Source: Thermofilum uzonense
GTDB taxonomy: Archaea; Thermoproteota; Thermoprotei; Thermofilales; Thermofilaceae
DNA length: 64,000 nucleotides
NCBI RefSeq assembly: GCF_000993805.1
Contig: NZ_CP009961.1
Location: 738,714-802,713 of the forward strand
Direction of reading: 5' to 3'
Within the stretch, counting starts at the first letter, position 1, and every line of letters starts with the position of its first letter. The position numbers were made by a program, and so were the translations under genes. Below, piece by piece: positions 26,122 through 35,738 of this stretch. The notes beneath the pieces were generated by a model, which did not search any database, was not told where the DNA came from, and was given only the letters and a program-made list of their open reading frames with translations.

Positions 26122-26742
26122 ATGGCTCAGAATATTGACAAAGAGCTTGCGGATGGGCTTAGGGGTCTTGCTGAGGGCTCGCTTTTAATGCTTGTAGCTT
26201 ATATTGTTTTTCTGGGCCTTGCCTGGCTTGCAGGTTTTTGGATGTTTATGCCTTTCTACATGCCCATGCATATGCGTGAAGTTCCATATGAGGTTTCATA
26301 TCCACGGCTTATAGCTCTCGTGGTAATGCTGGTCTTCCTAGTTATAGCTATTTATGGGCTTGTCTCGAAGATTCAGCCTGGGCTTGCGTCTCTTGGCCGG
26401 TGGAGGCAGGACTTGAGTGGTCTTGTGCCTTTGGCTGTCTGGGGCTTGGCTTTTGGTTACGTGTTGCTCGGGGTTTTCGCCTTGTTAACTGTTTTGCAGC
26501 TTCCGGGGAGGTTTATCGCTCTATGGCTTTCCTTTATATTGGGTGTGATGGGGTATATTGGATTGGGTATTACAGCCTTGAAGCTTGGAACATACTTGGG
26601 TTCCGGCGTGTTCACCTTGGGAGGAGCTTTCGCTCTTATCTCGTCTCTTATCCCGGTGTTCGCGCCTATAACGTGGCTTGTATTGTATATTGAGGCTAGC
26701 GGTCAAGCATATAGGGTTGCGCAGGGAGGACTGAAGTCTTAA
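26122..26742 (+). CDS. DUF996-type multispanning membrane protein
   Basis: A 206-residue membrane protein with about five hydrophobic spans (for example LLMLVAYIVFLGLAWLAGF and LIALVVMLVFLVIAIYGLV). The arrangement, with a Gly-rich loop after LADGLRGLAEGSLLM at the start, is like the DUF996 family common in archaea. Function is unknown. It has its own upstream TATA-like sequence (GGTTTTTTATTC near 26091) about 25 nt before ATG 26122. Confidence 0.65.
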   Translation: MAQNIDKELADGLRGLAEGSLLMLVAYIVFLGLAWLAGFWMFMPFYMPMHMREVPYEVSYPRLIALVVMLVFLVIAIYGLVSKIQPGLASLGRWRQDLSGLVPLAVWGLAFGYVLLGVFALLTVLQLPGRFIALWLSFILGVMGYIGLGITALKLGTYLGSGVFTLGGAFALISSLIPVFAPITWLVLYIEASGQAYRVAQGGLKS

Positions 26743-26815
26743 CGCGTAAAACATGCACTGGCGTTAAAGTCGTCTGGACTGTTAGGATTTATAAAAGGCT
26801 TTTTCCAAGATTTAA

Positions 26816-27292
26816 GTGATGAGCGAGAAGCTTGTCAAAAGCCTGGGGAAGAGCATAGAGCTTGAGAACAAGAATGCCTCGGATCTCGAGAGTGGTGTTA
26901 AGGGTTTGAAGAGCGAGGTTATCAGGACTATTCTGGGGAGTATAGCTTTTGACTCTCGCAAGCACGCCGAGATGTATAAGGGTATACTTAACATCCTGAC
27001 TAATGTCTCGCCTGCTATCAGCGAGGAGGACTTTGAGAAGTTGAGGGTTATTGTTCAGACACACATAAAGCTGGAGGAGGAGATGATAAAGGAGCTTAAA
27101 ACCTATATGGGTGAGTTGAAGGATCCTAGGGTTGAGAATATATTCCGCTACATCCTGAATGACGAGTACAAGCATCACAGAATGCTTGTAAACATTCTCG
27201 AGATTATTGTTAAGAGAGAGGTCATAAAAGAGTCTGAGATATGGGATATGCTTTGGAAGGAGGTACCATTCCACGGGACGCCCGGAGGTTAA
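26816..27292 (+). CDS. Ferritin-like di-iron helical protein
   Basis: A 158-residue all-helical protein. It shows the paired motifs of ferritin-like/rubrerythrin families: E-rich first helix (SIELENKNASDLESG), DSRKHAEMYKGIL (D/ExxxH), EEEMIKELKTYMG and DEYKHHRMLVNIL (ExxxH). There is no rubredoxin domain. Members store or oxidise iron, or reduce peroxide. The tail WDMLWKEVPFHGTPGG is unusual. It is independent of the ferritin at 8851-9339. Confidence 0.72.
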   Translation: MMSEKLVKSLGKSIELENKNASDLESGVKGLKSEVIRTILGSIAFDSRKHAEMYKGILNILTNVSPAISEEDFEKLRVIVQTHIKLEEEMIKELKTYMGELKDPRVENIFRYILNDEYKHHRMLVNILEIIVKREVIKESEIWDMLWKEVPFHGTPGG

Positions 27293-27469
27293 AGAGGAGA
27301 AAAATGGATTTTATTTGGAATTCGAGAATTTTTTGGTTTTAGTGTTTTTTCCCTTATCATTTTCAGATTTCTGTTTACTTTTAGACTTGCACGGCATGGT
27401 TGCTCAAATAATGCTTAATGATGTCTATTAAAAATTTAACGCTTAGATTTGAGGGTTTAACTCAAGGCT

Positions 27470-29812
27470 TTATTTATCAAGCCTCTTTTTCTTGCGGAAT
27501 AGGATGACCGCTATACTTGAGAAGGTTAAAGCGAGCAGAATGGGCCATAATGGCACTACGATTGACGATACGCTGCAGTCAGCTGTAGAGGTCTCAGGTA
27601 TAACGACGCGTAACCGGTATACGAGTAGGGAGGAGTTCCGGGACGACTTTAAAGCACAGCTGAGGCTTGCTTCAGCGTAGAGTGCCGGGAAGCCTAGGCT
27701 TGATACGTCCAGATCTGCTACGGCTTCGTAAAGAGCCTTGATGTTTAAAGGCCTGTCAACCACGACTTCTTTTCTACTTGTTTTCTCACCGTCTATGATG
27801 AACGTAGTTGGCACGTAAAGTACGCCGTTTATGACGGTGGGTGAGGCGTGCAGGAGGATTGTGGAGCCCTGGTCGACCCATTCGGCTGTGACGCCTGCTA
27901 GGAGGGATATTGTGCAGAAGTATTGCCTCGTATAGGTGACTTCATATGTTCCGGGACCTATGATCTTGGCTTCGCTCAGATTCCAGGTGTTTGCCTTGTA
28001 TCTTACCGCGGGCTTTGCGAGCCTAGTATTATTCCCTAGATTAATAACTTCAGGTAACATGGCCTTGAGTGGTGTTCCTTCATCAACCCATAGGGTGGTC
28101 TCGTTGAGGGATTTTATTGTTACTAGGAATTGTTTACGATAGTAGCCTATGAGCTCGCCCGGCCTCTTGATCTCGTAGCTACTGTTGACCTCGGCGCCCG
28201 AGAATGTTATCTTCTCGAGCTTGTACCTTACTCCTTCTCCAGCATCAATAACCTCTGGAATCAGGGAGGCGACCCTTGTTCCATCGTAGACCCAGAGCTC
28301 ACTCCTCTTGTGTGGAAGTGTTAGATAAACTAGATGTTGTATAAGATACTTGATCTCAACGACAGCCCCAGGCCAAACCCTTGTGGCGTTGAAGGGCTTA
28401 CCCTCGACGAAAACTGTGGGCTGGACGAGCCTGGTACCGTTGCCCAGGTCTATTATGGGCTTTATGAAACGCGAGATATCGGTGCTGGTTGAGAAGTTTA
28501 ACCCTAGGGGTGTTTTGACGAGTACAAGGGAGGACCAGAGGAGCTTGGCTTCGGTAGATCCTGGCTTCACAATCATTATTCCCGGCCTTACAAGCGATGC
28601 TGAGGCAACTGATTTCTCGTACGTGTTTCCCCCGGTTGACCAGGCTGTGAGGGGGGTTGACCACTGGCTATCGCGTAGGTATTCTAGTTTTAGGGTTACT
28701 TGGCCAGAGTTGAGCAGGGCTAAGGGATAGTCTGCTGACTTTCCCGCGAATACAAGCTCAGCGTCTATTGGGCTCCACTCCCATAGGAGGGGTTTTACTG
28801 TAAGGCTTGCCTTATAGGCACCAGAGTAGGGTGTTAAGGACACTTGGTCGACTAATACTCCATCTCTCAGGAACATGATTGTGATTGTACCTGTTGTTCT
28901 CGCAAGGCTGACTTCGAGGCTTGTAGGGCCCAAGGGTTTGGTTGTCGGCTCTGCGTAAGCGTAAAGGTAGCCTTCGCAGCCCCCAGATCCGCCGCTATAA
29001 AAGCGGACTGTGCCCTTACCGGTAATAGCTGTTGCGAGCAACGGGGATAGTGTACACGTGGCGTCCTTATGCACCATCGTTATGTTCCATATGTTTATGT
29101 TGACGTAGACCTTATTCCCTTCAATTACAAGCACCTCCTGTAACCAGTACCTTTGCAGAGAACCTGAAAGTGTAACCACTTCAAGGTTCAGGTTGAGCTG
29201 GACGCTAGCACCGGGGCTTGTACCTGAGGTGCTGAAGCTGGTTGCGGCGAAGCCGTCTGTGAAGCCGATCTCAGCTCTTGCCGCGGTGAAATTGTAGGCA
29301 TAGGCTGTGTATGTTCCGTTTATAAAGGATATCCCCGTGTCTATTATTCCTATGGGGGCTGCCGCTCCGAGGCTGGTCTGGGATGTGGAAGTCATGCGTT
29401 CGAGGGCCCAGGCTAGGGCTGGCGCGCCGCAAAGGTGAACTGTGAGCCTGCCGCTTATCCTTGCTGTTAAACTTGACGGGTTTAGTATTGCAAGCCCTAT
29501 CCTTCTGGGCGTGGTTGTTCTCGCCGAGAGCATCTGGGATAGAAACGTTTGAGGGTTCGTGGACGCTATCTGGCTGTTTTGCTCCGTGTCCAGAACGACC
29601 ATCTGTACAGGGGCAGTCGAGGTTAGCTCAGGATACATTGTTATGTCGACGATCCCGGGGCGAGAAAAGTAGACCTCATAGAAGTGATAGGTGTTCGGGG
29701 GTATGGCGTCGTGAATCATGTATGATAAGCTTACGCAGTTGTCCTGTGCAAGCAAGGTTTTGAGTGAAAAAAGGAATATAAAGAGCGTTAACAGGAGTAA
29801 GACTCTACGCAT
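27470..29812 (-). CDS. Membrane-anchored surface protein with four tandem ~75-aa repeats
   Basis: A 780-residue exported protein: signal peptide VLLLLTLFIFLFSLKTLLAQ at the start, and a C-terminal anchor (LWPILLALTFSSIAVILF followed by RKKKR). The middle is beta-rich with many N-x-S/T sequons. Residues ~430-690 hold a repeated unit with landmarks of the form LW/F-V-D-x-G-T...P-E-V-I-N-x-G...TRL..P, e.g. WVDEGTPLKAMLPEVINLG and DISRFIKPIIDLGNGTRLVQ. The gene lies 51 nt before the stop of the sugar importer ATPase in the same orientation, so it could share that operon. It may be a cell-surface polymer-binding or S-layer-associated protein. No enzyme motif was found. Confidence 0.7.
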   Translation of the reverse strand: MRRVLLLLTLFIFLFSLKTLLAQDNCVSLSYMIHDAIPPNTYHFYEVYFSRPGIVDITMYPELTSTAPVQMVVLDTEQNSQIASTNPQTFLSQMLSARTTTPRRIGLAILNPSSLTARISGRLTVHLCGAPALAWALERMTSTSQTSLGAAAPIGIIDTGISFINGTYTAYAYNFTAARAEIGFTDGFAATSFSTSGTSPGASVQLNLNLEVVTLSGSLQRYWLQEVLVIEGNKVYVNINIWNITMVHKDATCTLSPLLATAITGKGTVRFYSGGSGGCEGYLYAYAEPTTKPLGPTSLEVSLARTTGTITIMFLRDGVLVDQVSLTPYSGAYKASLTVKPLLWEWSPIDAELVFAGKSADYPLALLNSGQVTLKLEYLRDSQWSTPLTAWSTGGNTYEKSVASASLVRPGIMIVKPGSTEAKLLWSSLVLVKTPLGLNFSTSTDISRFIKPIIDLGNGTRLVQPTVFVEGKPFNATRVWPGAVVEIKYLIQHLVYLTLPHKRSELWVYDGTRVASLIPEVIDAGEGVRYKLEKITFSGAEVNSSYEIKRPGELIGYYRKQFLVTIKSLNETTLWVDEGTPLKAMLPEVINLGNNTRLAKPAVRYKANTWNLSEAKIIGPGTYEVTYTRQYFCTISLLAGVTAEWVDQGSTILLHASPTVINGVLYVPTTFIIDGEKTSRKEVVVDRPLNIKALYEAVADLDVSSLGFPALYAEASLSCALKSSRNSSLLVYRLRVVIPETSTADCSVSSIVVPLWPILLALTFSSIAVILFRKKKRLDK

Positions 29813-29863
29813 CGTATAAAGGTATTTTTTATCAAAAAATAAAGGTTATTTTTCGAGGACGTG

Positions 29864-30937
29864 TTAGATTATCAACTCGCCGCTCCGCCTATAAAAGTGT
29901 ACCTTTCCGTAGTCGAAGGATACCTCGACGCCGTCCCCTATGTTGAAACGTTCCTCGGGTGGGAGGACAGCTCTTATCAGTGTCCCGTCCGGGGCTGAGA
30001 GGAAAGCGAACTCTTCCCGTCCTAGCCACTCCACCGAGTAGACAGTAAAGGTTTTACCTTTACGTACGACGAGGTGTTCTGGTCTAACCATTAGGGTTAC
30101 TTTTGTCTCGCCCTTCTCGCGTAGAACTTGTGCTATGTCTTGTGGCAGTGGAAATACGGCTCCAGCAACCTCTAGCCTTGGCTGTGGCTCGAAGACTACG
30201 TCGGCCTGGAGCAGGTTCGCTGGCGGGCTTCCGATAAAGCCTGCCACAAAGGTGTTCGCCGGGTTCCTGTATAGCTCCTCGGGGGTCGAGTACTGTTGGA
30301 GCTCACCCTTGTTGAGGACTGCAACCCTGTCTGCTAGGCTCATTGCCTCTGCCTGGTCGTGGGTGACGTATATCGTGGTTATGCCTAAATCCCTTTGGAG
30401 CCTCTTGAGCTCCGCCCTTACTTCTACCCTTATCTTGGCGTCGAGGTTGCTTAGGGGCTCGTCCATCAGGAAAAGCTGTGGACGCTTCACTATTGCCCTT
30501 GCTAGAGCGACGCGCTGCTGTTGGCCACCGCTGAGCTGTCCAGGCTTCCTGTTAAGGAGATCCTCGATGTGGAGTGTCTTTGCGACCTCCTTTACTCTCT
30601 CATCGATCTCTTGCTTTGATAGTTTCTTGAGTTTCAGGGGGAAAGCTATGTTCTCGTAGACTGTCATGTGCGGATAGAGCGCGTAGCTCTGGAAAACCAT
30701 TCCTATGTTCCTGTCCTTTGGTTCAAGGTCGTTCACCACTACGTCATCAAAGTAGATGTAGCCTGTTGTGGGCTTGTAGACTCCTGCTATCATCAGGAGT
30801 GTCGTCGTCTTTCCGCAGCCGCTTGGCCCAAGCAGGACAACGAACTCTTTGTCTTTGACTTCTAGGTTTAGGTTTTTAACTGCGTCGACGCCTCCCTTAA
30901 AGATCTTGGACACGTTTTCCAGTCTTACCCTAACCAT
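29864..30937 (-). CDS. Carbohydrate ABC importer ATPase (MalK/MsmK type)
   Basis: A 357-residue ABC ATPase: Walker A GPSGCGKTTT (near residue 36), Q-loop VFQSYALYPHM, signature LSGGQQQRVALARA, Walker B LFLMDEPLSNLDAK and H-loop YVTHDQ. The C-terminal TOBE domain (~235-357) is typical of sugar and glycerol-3-phosphate importers. It is the last gene of a four-gene operon: binding protein, two permeases, ATPase. One ATPase dimer drives both permease subunits. Confidence 0.95.
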   Translation of the reverse strand: MVRVRLENVSKIFKGGVDAVKNLNLEVKDKEFVVLLGPSGCGKTTTLLMIAGVYKPTTGYIYFDDVVVNDLEPKDRNIGMVFQSYALYPHMTVYENIAFPLKLKKLSKQEIDERVKEVAKTLHIEDLLNRKPGQLSGGQQQRVALARAIVKRPQLFLMDEPLSNLDAKIRVEVRAELKRLQRDLGITTIYVTHDQAEAMSLADRVAVLNKGELQQYSTPEELYRNPANTFVAGFIGSPPANLLQADVVFEPQPRLEVAGAVFPLPQDIAQVLREKGETKVTLMVRPEHLVVRKGKTFTVYSVEWLGREEFAFLSAPDGTLIRAVLPPEERFNIGDGVEVSFDYGKVHFYRRSGELII

Positions 30938-30943
30938 TCAAAC

Positions 30944-31795
30944 TCACCCCTTTACACCACCTATTGTGACCCTAACCAAATACTTTTCACCAACGACGTA
31001 GAGCACGATCACGGGTATGAGGTAGAACACTGAGAGCGCGGCTATGAGCGCGAGGTTTATGCCGCCCATCTCCCCCACCAGGCTCCTTATGAGAAGGGAG
31101 AGGGTCCAGTTTGTCTGGGACTGTATGAACGTGTACACGAAAATGTACTCGCCCCACCCGCTCAGGAAAGAGAAGAGGGCTACAGCGAAGATTCCCGGTG
31201 TGACCAGTGGTAGCATTACACGGTAGAAGGCGCCCAGCCTGCTGGTCCCGTCTACAAGGCTTGCTATCTCAATGTCCCATGGTATGCTGTCGTAGAAGCC
31301 CTTTAAAACCCACACACCTAAGGGTAGGTCGACGGACATCCTGACCAATATAACCCCTGCTAGGGTGTTGAGGAGGTTAAGCTGGCGCAATAGGAAGTAG
31401 AGGGCGATTAAGAGAACCGATGCGGGGACGCCGTGAATCACGAGGAAGGTTCCTAGAAGGGTGCTCCTGCCCCGGAAACTGTAGCGCGAAATAACGTATG
31501 CCGCCATGGAGGATATCAATACTACGAGGAGCATGTTTCCGAATGCAAGTATCATTGTGTTAACTGTAACGGTGTACACGTTGGGGTAGAGCTTACTATA
31601 GACAGGGTTCTCTTGGAATAATATTCCGTTCCTTATGAAGTTGAAGTTGTCTAGCGTGAATCCCTCTATCGTAACTTGGCTCTTGCTGAAGGCTAATCCT
31701 ATGAGTAGAGCTAAAGGTACAATTATTATGAGTGTTAATACTATAGCCGTAAAATACAGGAGTACAGTTGATAATTTCAACCTCACATCCACCAC
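30944..31795 (-). CDS. Carbohydrate ABC importer permease (MalG type)
   Basis: A 283-residue permease with about six spans. The EAA-loop motif is DGTSRLGAFYRVMLPLVTPG, which docks into the ATPase. It starts right after the stop of the MalF-type gene and ends 6 nt before the ATPase gene. Length is normal for the MalG group. Confidence 0.93.
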   Translation of the reverse strand: MVDVRLKLSTVLLYFTAIVLTLIIIVPLALLIGLAFSKSQVTIEGFTLDNFNFIRNGILFQENPVYSKLYPNVYTVTVNTMILAFGNMLLVVLISSMAAYVISRYSFRGRSTLLGTFLVIHGVPASVLLIALYFLLRQLNLLNTLAGVILVRMSVDLPLGVWVLKGFYDSIPWDIEIASLVDGTSRLGAFYRVMLPLVTPGIFAVALFSFLSGWGEYIFVYTFIQSQTNWTLSLLIRSLVGEMGGINLALIAALSVFYLIPVIVLYVVGEKYLVRVTIGGVKG

Positions 31796-32719
31796 CTACT
31801 CCATCTTAGGCTCCGCCATCAACTCCCTTAGCCTGAAAACCTTCCAGTAAACCACCGAAAGTATTAGGCCGATGACAAGCAGTATGGTGACAAAGACCGT
31901 CGCATAGCCGTACCTCATACTCGCAAGGTATTGACCAAAGGCGAGATGATACGCTTGAAGTATCATCACCTCTGTGGAGTAGTATCCAGGGCCGCCGTCA
32001 AGGGTGAGCAGTATGTATTCGAAGGACGCGAGTAGCGAGAGAGTCTGGTAGGCTACTACGAATGCTATCTGCCACTTGATAAGGGGGAGTATTATCCTCC
32101 TAACAATTGTGAGCTGTGAGGCCCCGTCAACCTTGGCCGCGATGATGTAGTCTTGAGGTATGGATTTTATAGCGGAGCTGAATATAACCATTCCGAAGCT
32201 ACAGCCTATGAAGCCGTTAACTATTATAAGGAAGGGCCAGTAGTAGTGGAAGGTCCACGCCACTGGACGCTCTCCCAAACCCCTCAGTATTGTGTTTAGG
32301 AAGCCGGTATCCATGGGAGAGAAGATCCACATCATTATAAACGCGTAGATGACGGAGGGCATAACCCTGGGAAGGTACCATAATGCTCTCATGAGGGTTC
32401 CCAGGGTGTCGTGGACGTGTGTGGATACTAGGGCGAGGAATAGTCCAACTAGAACGTTAAAAGTCAAGGTCCCTGTCACGAATATTATAGTGTTCTTTAC
32501 AAATATTGGAGTGTTGATGTCAGTTATAAACTTCTGGTAGTTTGCGAGGCCGATCCACTCCCATATAAAGCGGTAGTCAAGGTTTGTTAGAGATATAAGC
32601 ACTGTGAGAACGGCCGGGATAAGCATGAAAAGCACGATGACGATTGTAGCCGGCACCAGCATTAATGCTAGAACCGCGATTCGAACCCAGCGTCTACCAA
32701 AAGCCATGTAGAGAACCAC
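31796..32719 (-). CDS. Carbohydrate ABC importer permease (MalF type)
   Basis: A 307-residue permease with six or seven spans. EAA loop: VDGASQLTIVRRIILPLIKW. It lies between the binding-protein gene (23-nt gap) and the MalG-type gene (adjacent). A T-arm-like string in its 5' end (about 32677-32690) is coding sequence, not a tRNA. Confidence 0.93.
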   Translation of the reverse strand: MVLYMAFGRRWVRIAVLALMLVPATIVIVLFMLIPAVLTVLISLTNLDYRFIWEWIGLANYQKFITDINTPIFVKNTIIFVTGTLTFNVLVGLFLALVSTHVHDTLGTLMRALWYLPRVMPSVIYAFIMMWIFSPMDTGFLNTILRGLGERPVAWTFHYYWPFLIIVNGFIGCSFGMVIFSSAIKSIPQDYIIAAKVDGASQLTIVRRIILPLIKWQIAFVVAYQTLSLLASFEYILLTLDGGPGYYSTEVMILQAYHLAFGQYLASMRYGYATVFVTILLVIGLILSVVYWKVFRLRELMAEPKME

Positions 32720-32742
32720 CCAGAAAAAAATATTTTTATTTT

Positions 32743-34254
32743 TTAATCCCTAATGATTACACTGTCACCTAGAGTATTCTGTAGGTTCTGTCTGAAGACC
32801 TGGAGAGCCTGATCAGAGTTGAACTGCCCTGTCTCTATTCCCTTTATGACGTTAAAGATTATGGTGTTGTAGTCGCTCCACTTCGGGTGTAAAGGCTGGT
32901 ATTTGGCGTATTGTACCATGTAACCCGTTGCGGCTAGGAACTTGTCCTTAGTGTATACGGGATCTGAGAGCTGGTCGTATAGTATCGCTAGGTGTGCACT
33001 TTTAACCGCATGCAGCGAGTTCAGGTATGGATCGGTGGCGAGGGTGATTATAAGGAAGGCTATCTCGGGGTATTTGCAGGACTTTGATACGAAGTAGGCT
33101 TGAGGCTGTGAGAGTGTTACCGGCTTTAAGCCTGGCTCACCGGCGGGGTACAAGGCAAAGCCGAACATTTGCCAGAATCTATCCTCTGATAAGTTGAAGG
33201 AGCCTACCCACTGTGCCTTGTTCCATATGCCTCCCATCCAGAAGAGGACCTTCCCAGAGACTATTGTGGGGTGAATGTCCCTGTTGAAGTCTAGGGAAGT
33301 TATCTTGTCTGAAATAGCCTTGCCCTTCTGCATGGAGGCCTCGTAGAACCAGTCGAAGGTCTTCTTCCAAGCCTTCATGTCAGCGACAAGCTTGCCCGTG
33401 GTGGGGTCTTGGAGCGTGCCTCCGAATGCCAAGTATACTATAGGCCAGTCGGGTCCAGCGCTGGGCCTATGCCATATGGCGTAGCCTGGCTGTACCACGC
33501 CCTTCTGGACAGCCTCCTCAGCTACGCGCAGTAGGTCTTGTAGAGTAAACTGTCCGCTCTTGATCTTGTCGGGGAGTGAGTTTATCTGGTCATCGGTCCA
33601 GCCGAGCTGTTTTAGTAGTAGCTTGTTGTAGAAGATTGGTCGGGCTTCGGTGTCCTGAGGTATACCCCATATGTGCCCTTTGTATGTAACGGCGTCCCAT
33701 AGACCGCTTATTATGTCATAGTATGTCCAGTTCCAGTACTTCTTGACATAGTCGTCTAAAGGAATAATCCAGCCATTTTCGCTAAGCAAGGCTGAGTAGT
33801 GATGCTCCATCTGGAAGATACAGGGACCAGTGCCACCTTGCAACGCGAGGAAAACCTTGTTCCTGTAGTCCGTCCAGCTCGCTGTAGAGAAGTCGCCCTC
33901 CACCTTTACAGTGGCTGGGACGCCGACGACCTTGAATATAGTGTTAAGCCTGTTTGCTGCCTCTACCAGGTTCAGCTGACGATATATTGATTCTCGCTCA
34001 GGTCCCTGCGTCCATGCTGTTATCACTATCTCTACGGGTTTGCCGCCTTGTTGCTGCTGTAGTTGTTGCAGCTGGTTTTTCAGAGTCTGTAGCTCTTGGT
34101 TTAGCTTGTCATACTCACTTTTAGGGACTACCTCTCCTGCCGGAGCGGATGGCTGTGGAGCTGTAGCCCAGTGGACAAGATAGCCGACAGCGAAACCAAG
34201 GACGAGAACTACTATGAGAAGCAGTGCAATTGATTTCTGAGTTTTTGCTTGCAT
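32743..34254 (-). CDS. Carbohydrate ABC importer substrate-binding protein, membrane-anchored
   Basis: A 503-residue extracytoplasmic binding protein of the sugar family (cluster B). It has an N-terminal hydrophobic anchor (IALLLIVVLVLGFAVGYLV) but no lipobox Cys. A Q/L-rich coiled coil (KNQLQQLQQQQ, residues ~50-75) forms a stalk, and the solute-binding fold begins with VEIVITAWTQGPERESIYR. It is the first gene of the importer operon. Conserved texture includes CIFQMEHHYSALLSENGWI and a C-terminal KWSDYNTIIFNVIKGIETGQ. The sugar cannot be told from sequence. Confidence 0.9.
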   Translation of the reverse strand: MQAKTQKSIALLLIVVLVLGFAVGYLVHWATAPQPSAPAGEVVPKSEYDKLNQELQTLKNQLQQLQQQQGGKPVEIVITAWTQGPERESIYRQLNLVEAANRLNTIFKVVGVPATVKVEGDFSTASWTDYRNKVFLALQGGTGPCIFQMEHHYSALLSENGWIIPLDDYVKKYWNWTYYDIISGLWDAVTYKGHIWGIPQDTEARPIFYNKLLLKQLGWTDDQINSLPDKIKSGQFTLQDLLRVAEEAVQKGVVQPGYAIWHRPSAGPDWPIVYLAFGGTLQDPTTGKLVADMKAWKKTFDWFYEASMQKGKAISDKITSLDFNRDIHPTIVSGKVLFWMGGIWNKAQWVGSFNLSEDRFWQMFGFALYPAGEPGLKPVTLSQPQAYFVSKSCKYPEIAFLIITLATDPYLNSLHAVKSAHLAILYDQLSDPVYTKDKFLAATGYMVQYAKYQPLHPKWSDYNTIIFNVIKGIETGQFNSDQALQVFRQNLQNTLGDSVIIRD

Positions 34255-34282
34255 GCTTGCTCATTTTTTTCTGAACTTTATA

Positions 34283-34293
34283 CTCTATAAATC
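34283..34293 (-). promoter_or_regulatory. TATA box of the sugar importer operon
   Basis: On the minus strand GATTTATAGAG lies about 30 nt upstream of the binding protein ATG at 34254, followed by a short leader. An A/T-rich tract of ~120 nt precedes it and has no gene. Confidence 0.45.
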
Positions 34294-34415
34294 TTTTTCC
34301 CGTAAGCTTTAAAGGTTTATGTAAAATAAGAATAAAAAGTCTAAATACATAAACATAAGATTAAAAGAAAGTATTGATTTCTATAAGAAGAATATATAGC
34401 TGTAAAGCTTTAGTT

Positions 34416-35738
34416 TTATATGCTAGTACGTTTCTTTCTGAGCTTAGCTGTGACTTGCTCAACGGCAGACTGTATTCTCGAGAGAGTCTCTAGGGAGAGG
34501 ATGTGTGAAGTTAGGTAGACGAGAAGTATGGTGAGGATTATGGAGAGGACTAGGTAGAGAGGAGTCTGTGCGGGTGGAACTGAGGCCACGATATCCTTGG
34601 CTAGTATTGTTGGCTGGGTTAGTGGGAAGATATAGAGTATTGCCTTAACAACGGGGCCTAGCATTTGGGATGGAGCGAATATAACAAAGTATCCTGGGAG
34701 GAAGATTAGCATGGAGAGAGGCCCTAGGATTGTGTTGGCTATTCTAACGTCTTTGCTTAGGGCGCCTATTACTACTCCTAGGGCTGCTGCAAAGAATAGT
34801 GAAATAAGTAAGCTGGGTACCAGGAGGACTAGGCTCCCTGAGGGTAGTAAATCAATGGCAGCTGGGGAATATGGAGGAGCAGCTTGCTGAGCCGTGATTT
34901 GTGGTTCCGTAGGAAAGCTTGTAAGCACTATTAAAAAGTAAAGGCCTATCCCTATCATCTCAAAGAGTGAGCCTAAGAGAGAGACTACGAACATTCCGAG
35001 CAGTTTCGCCGTTAGTATGTCCCGCGCAGGTACGGGCATCGTAAGAAGGGTTTCTAGAGTCTTTTCCTCGTTTTCTACGGCCATGGAGGTCGCTGACATC
35101 TGCATGACCACCATGGCTATGGACATAACTATTATAGGAATGAAGAGGGCTGCCATTACTAGCCCAAAGAGAGATCCAGGATCGGCTGGTAGGAATAATT
35201 TCTTGCTTGAGATGTAGGTCTGGGGTACCGACTCGACGGGATTCTGGAGAAGCTGAGGATTGATCCCTGAGTTGTTCGCCAGTAGTTCGAGGTAGAAGGA
35301 TTTCAAAGATTCGAGTAGACGCCCGGTTTGGATACCCGAGGTAAAGGAGATCTCGTCTACTATCGCGATAAGCGTGACGTTTAGAGGCTTTTCGTTCTCA
35401 ATTGACGATGAAAACGAGTTAGGGATTACTAGTATAAGCTTTAGTCCTTTGGCTGACGCCTCCGAATATATGTTGTTACCCCCTTTTTCAAGGTAGGTTA
35501 TAGTGTAGCCCTTGCGTGATAACCACTCGAGGAGCAGTCTCGAGTAGTACCCGTTGTCAAGGTTTAAGACACCTATGTTCTGAGTCATCTGTACTGCTTC
35601 CTGCACTGCCGTACGCATTGGAACCATGATCACAAGGCCCACCACTGGCATTATTAGGGCGCTTAGGATGAAAGGTACTAAGATTCTAGGGTCGCGAAGC
35701 GTGTCCTTTACCTCTTTGATAAGAAGGGGCCTGATCAC
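34416..35738 (-). CDS. ABC-2 type transporter permease (NatB-like)
   Basis: A 440-residue ABC-2 membrane protein. One span is near residues 20-40, followed by a large external domain (~60-180), then five or six C-terminal spans (from SLFGLVMAALFIPIIVM onward). The segment VENEEKTLETLLTMPVPARD is the characteristic coupling helix region of this family. Its start overlaps the stop of the upstream ATPase by 4 nt, so the two form an exporter, for example of ions, drugs or a polymer. Confidence 0.87.
   Translation of the reverse strand: MIRPLLIKEVKDTLRDPRILVPFILSALIMPVVGLVIMVPMRTAVQEAVQMTQNIGVLNLDNGYYSRLLLEWLSRKGYTITYLEKGGNNIYSEASAKGLKLILVIPNSFSSSIENEKPLNVTLIAIVDEISFTSGIQTGRLLESLKSFYLELLANNSGINPQLLQNPVESVPQTYISSKKLFLPADPGSLFGLVMAALFIPIIVMSIAMVVMQMSATSMAVENEEKTLETLLTMPVPARDILTAKLLGMFVVSLLGSLFEMIGIGLYFLIVLTSFPTEPQITAQQAAPPYSPAAIDLLPSGSLVLLVPSLLISLFFAAALGVVIGALSKDVRIANTILGPLSMLIFLPGYFVIFAPSQMLGPVVKAILYIFPLTQPTILAKDIVASVPPAQTPLYLVLSIILTILLVYLTSHILSLETLSRIQSAVEQVTAKLRKKRTSI

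Noticed and set aside
27330-27400. 28-codon Lys-rich minus-strand ORF (MPCKSKSKQKSENDKGK...)
   Set aside because: Too short, low complexity, without a promoter or homologue I can recall; likely chance.
32674-32692. T-arm-like string GGGTTCGAATCGC on the minus strand
   Set aside because: It encodes WVRIAV at the N-terminus of the MalF-type permease; no cloverleaf can be formed.
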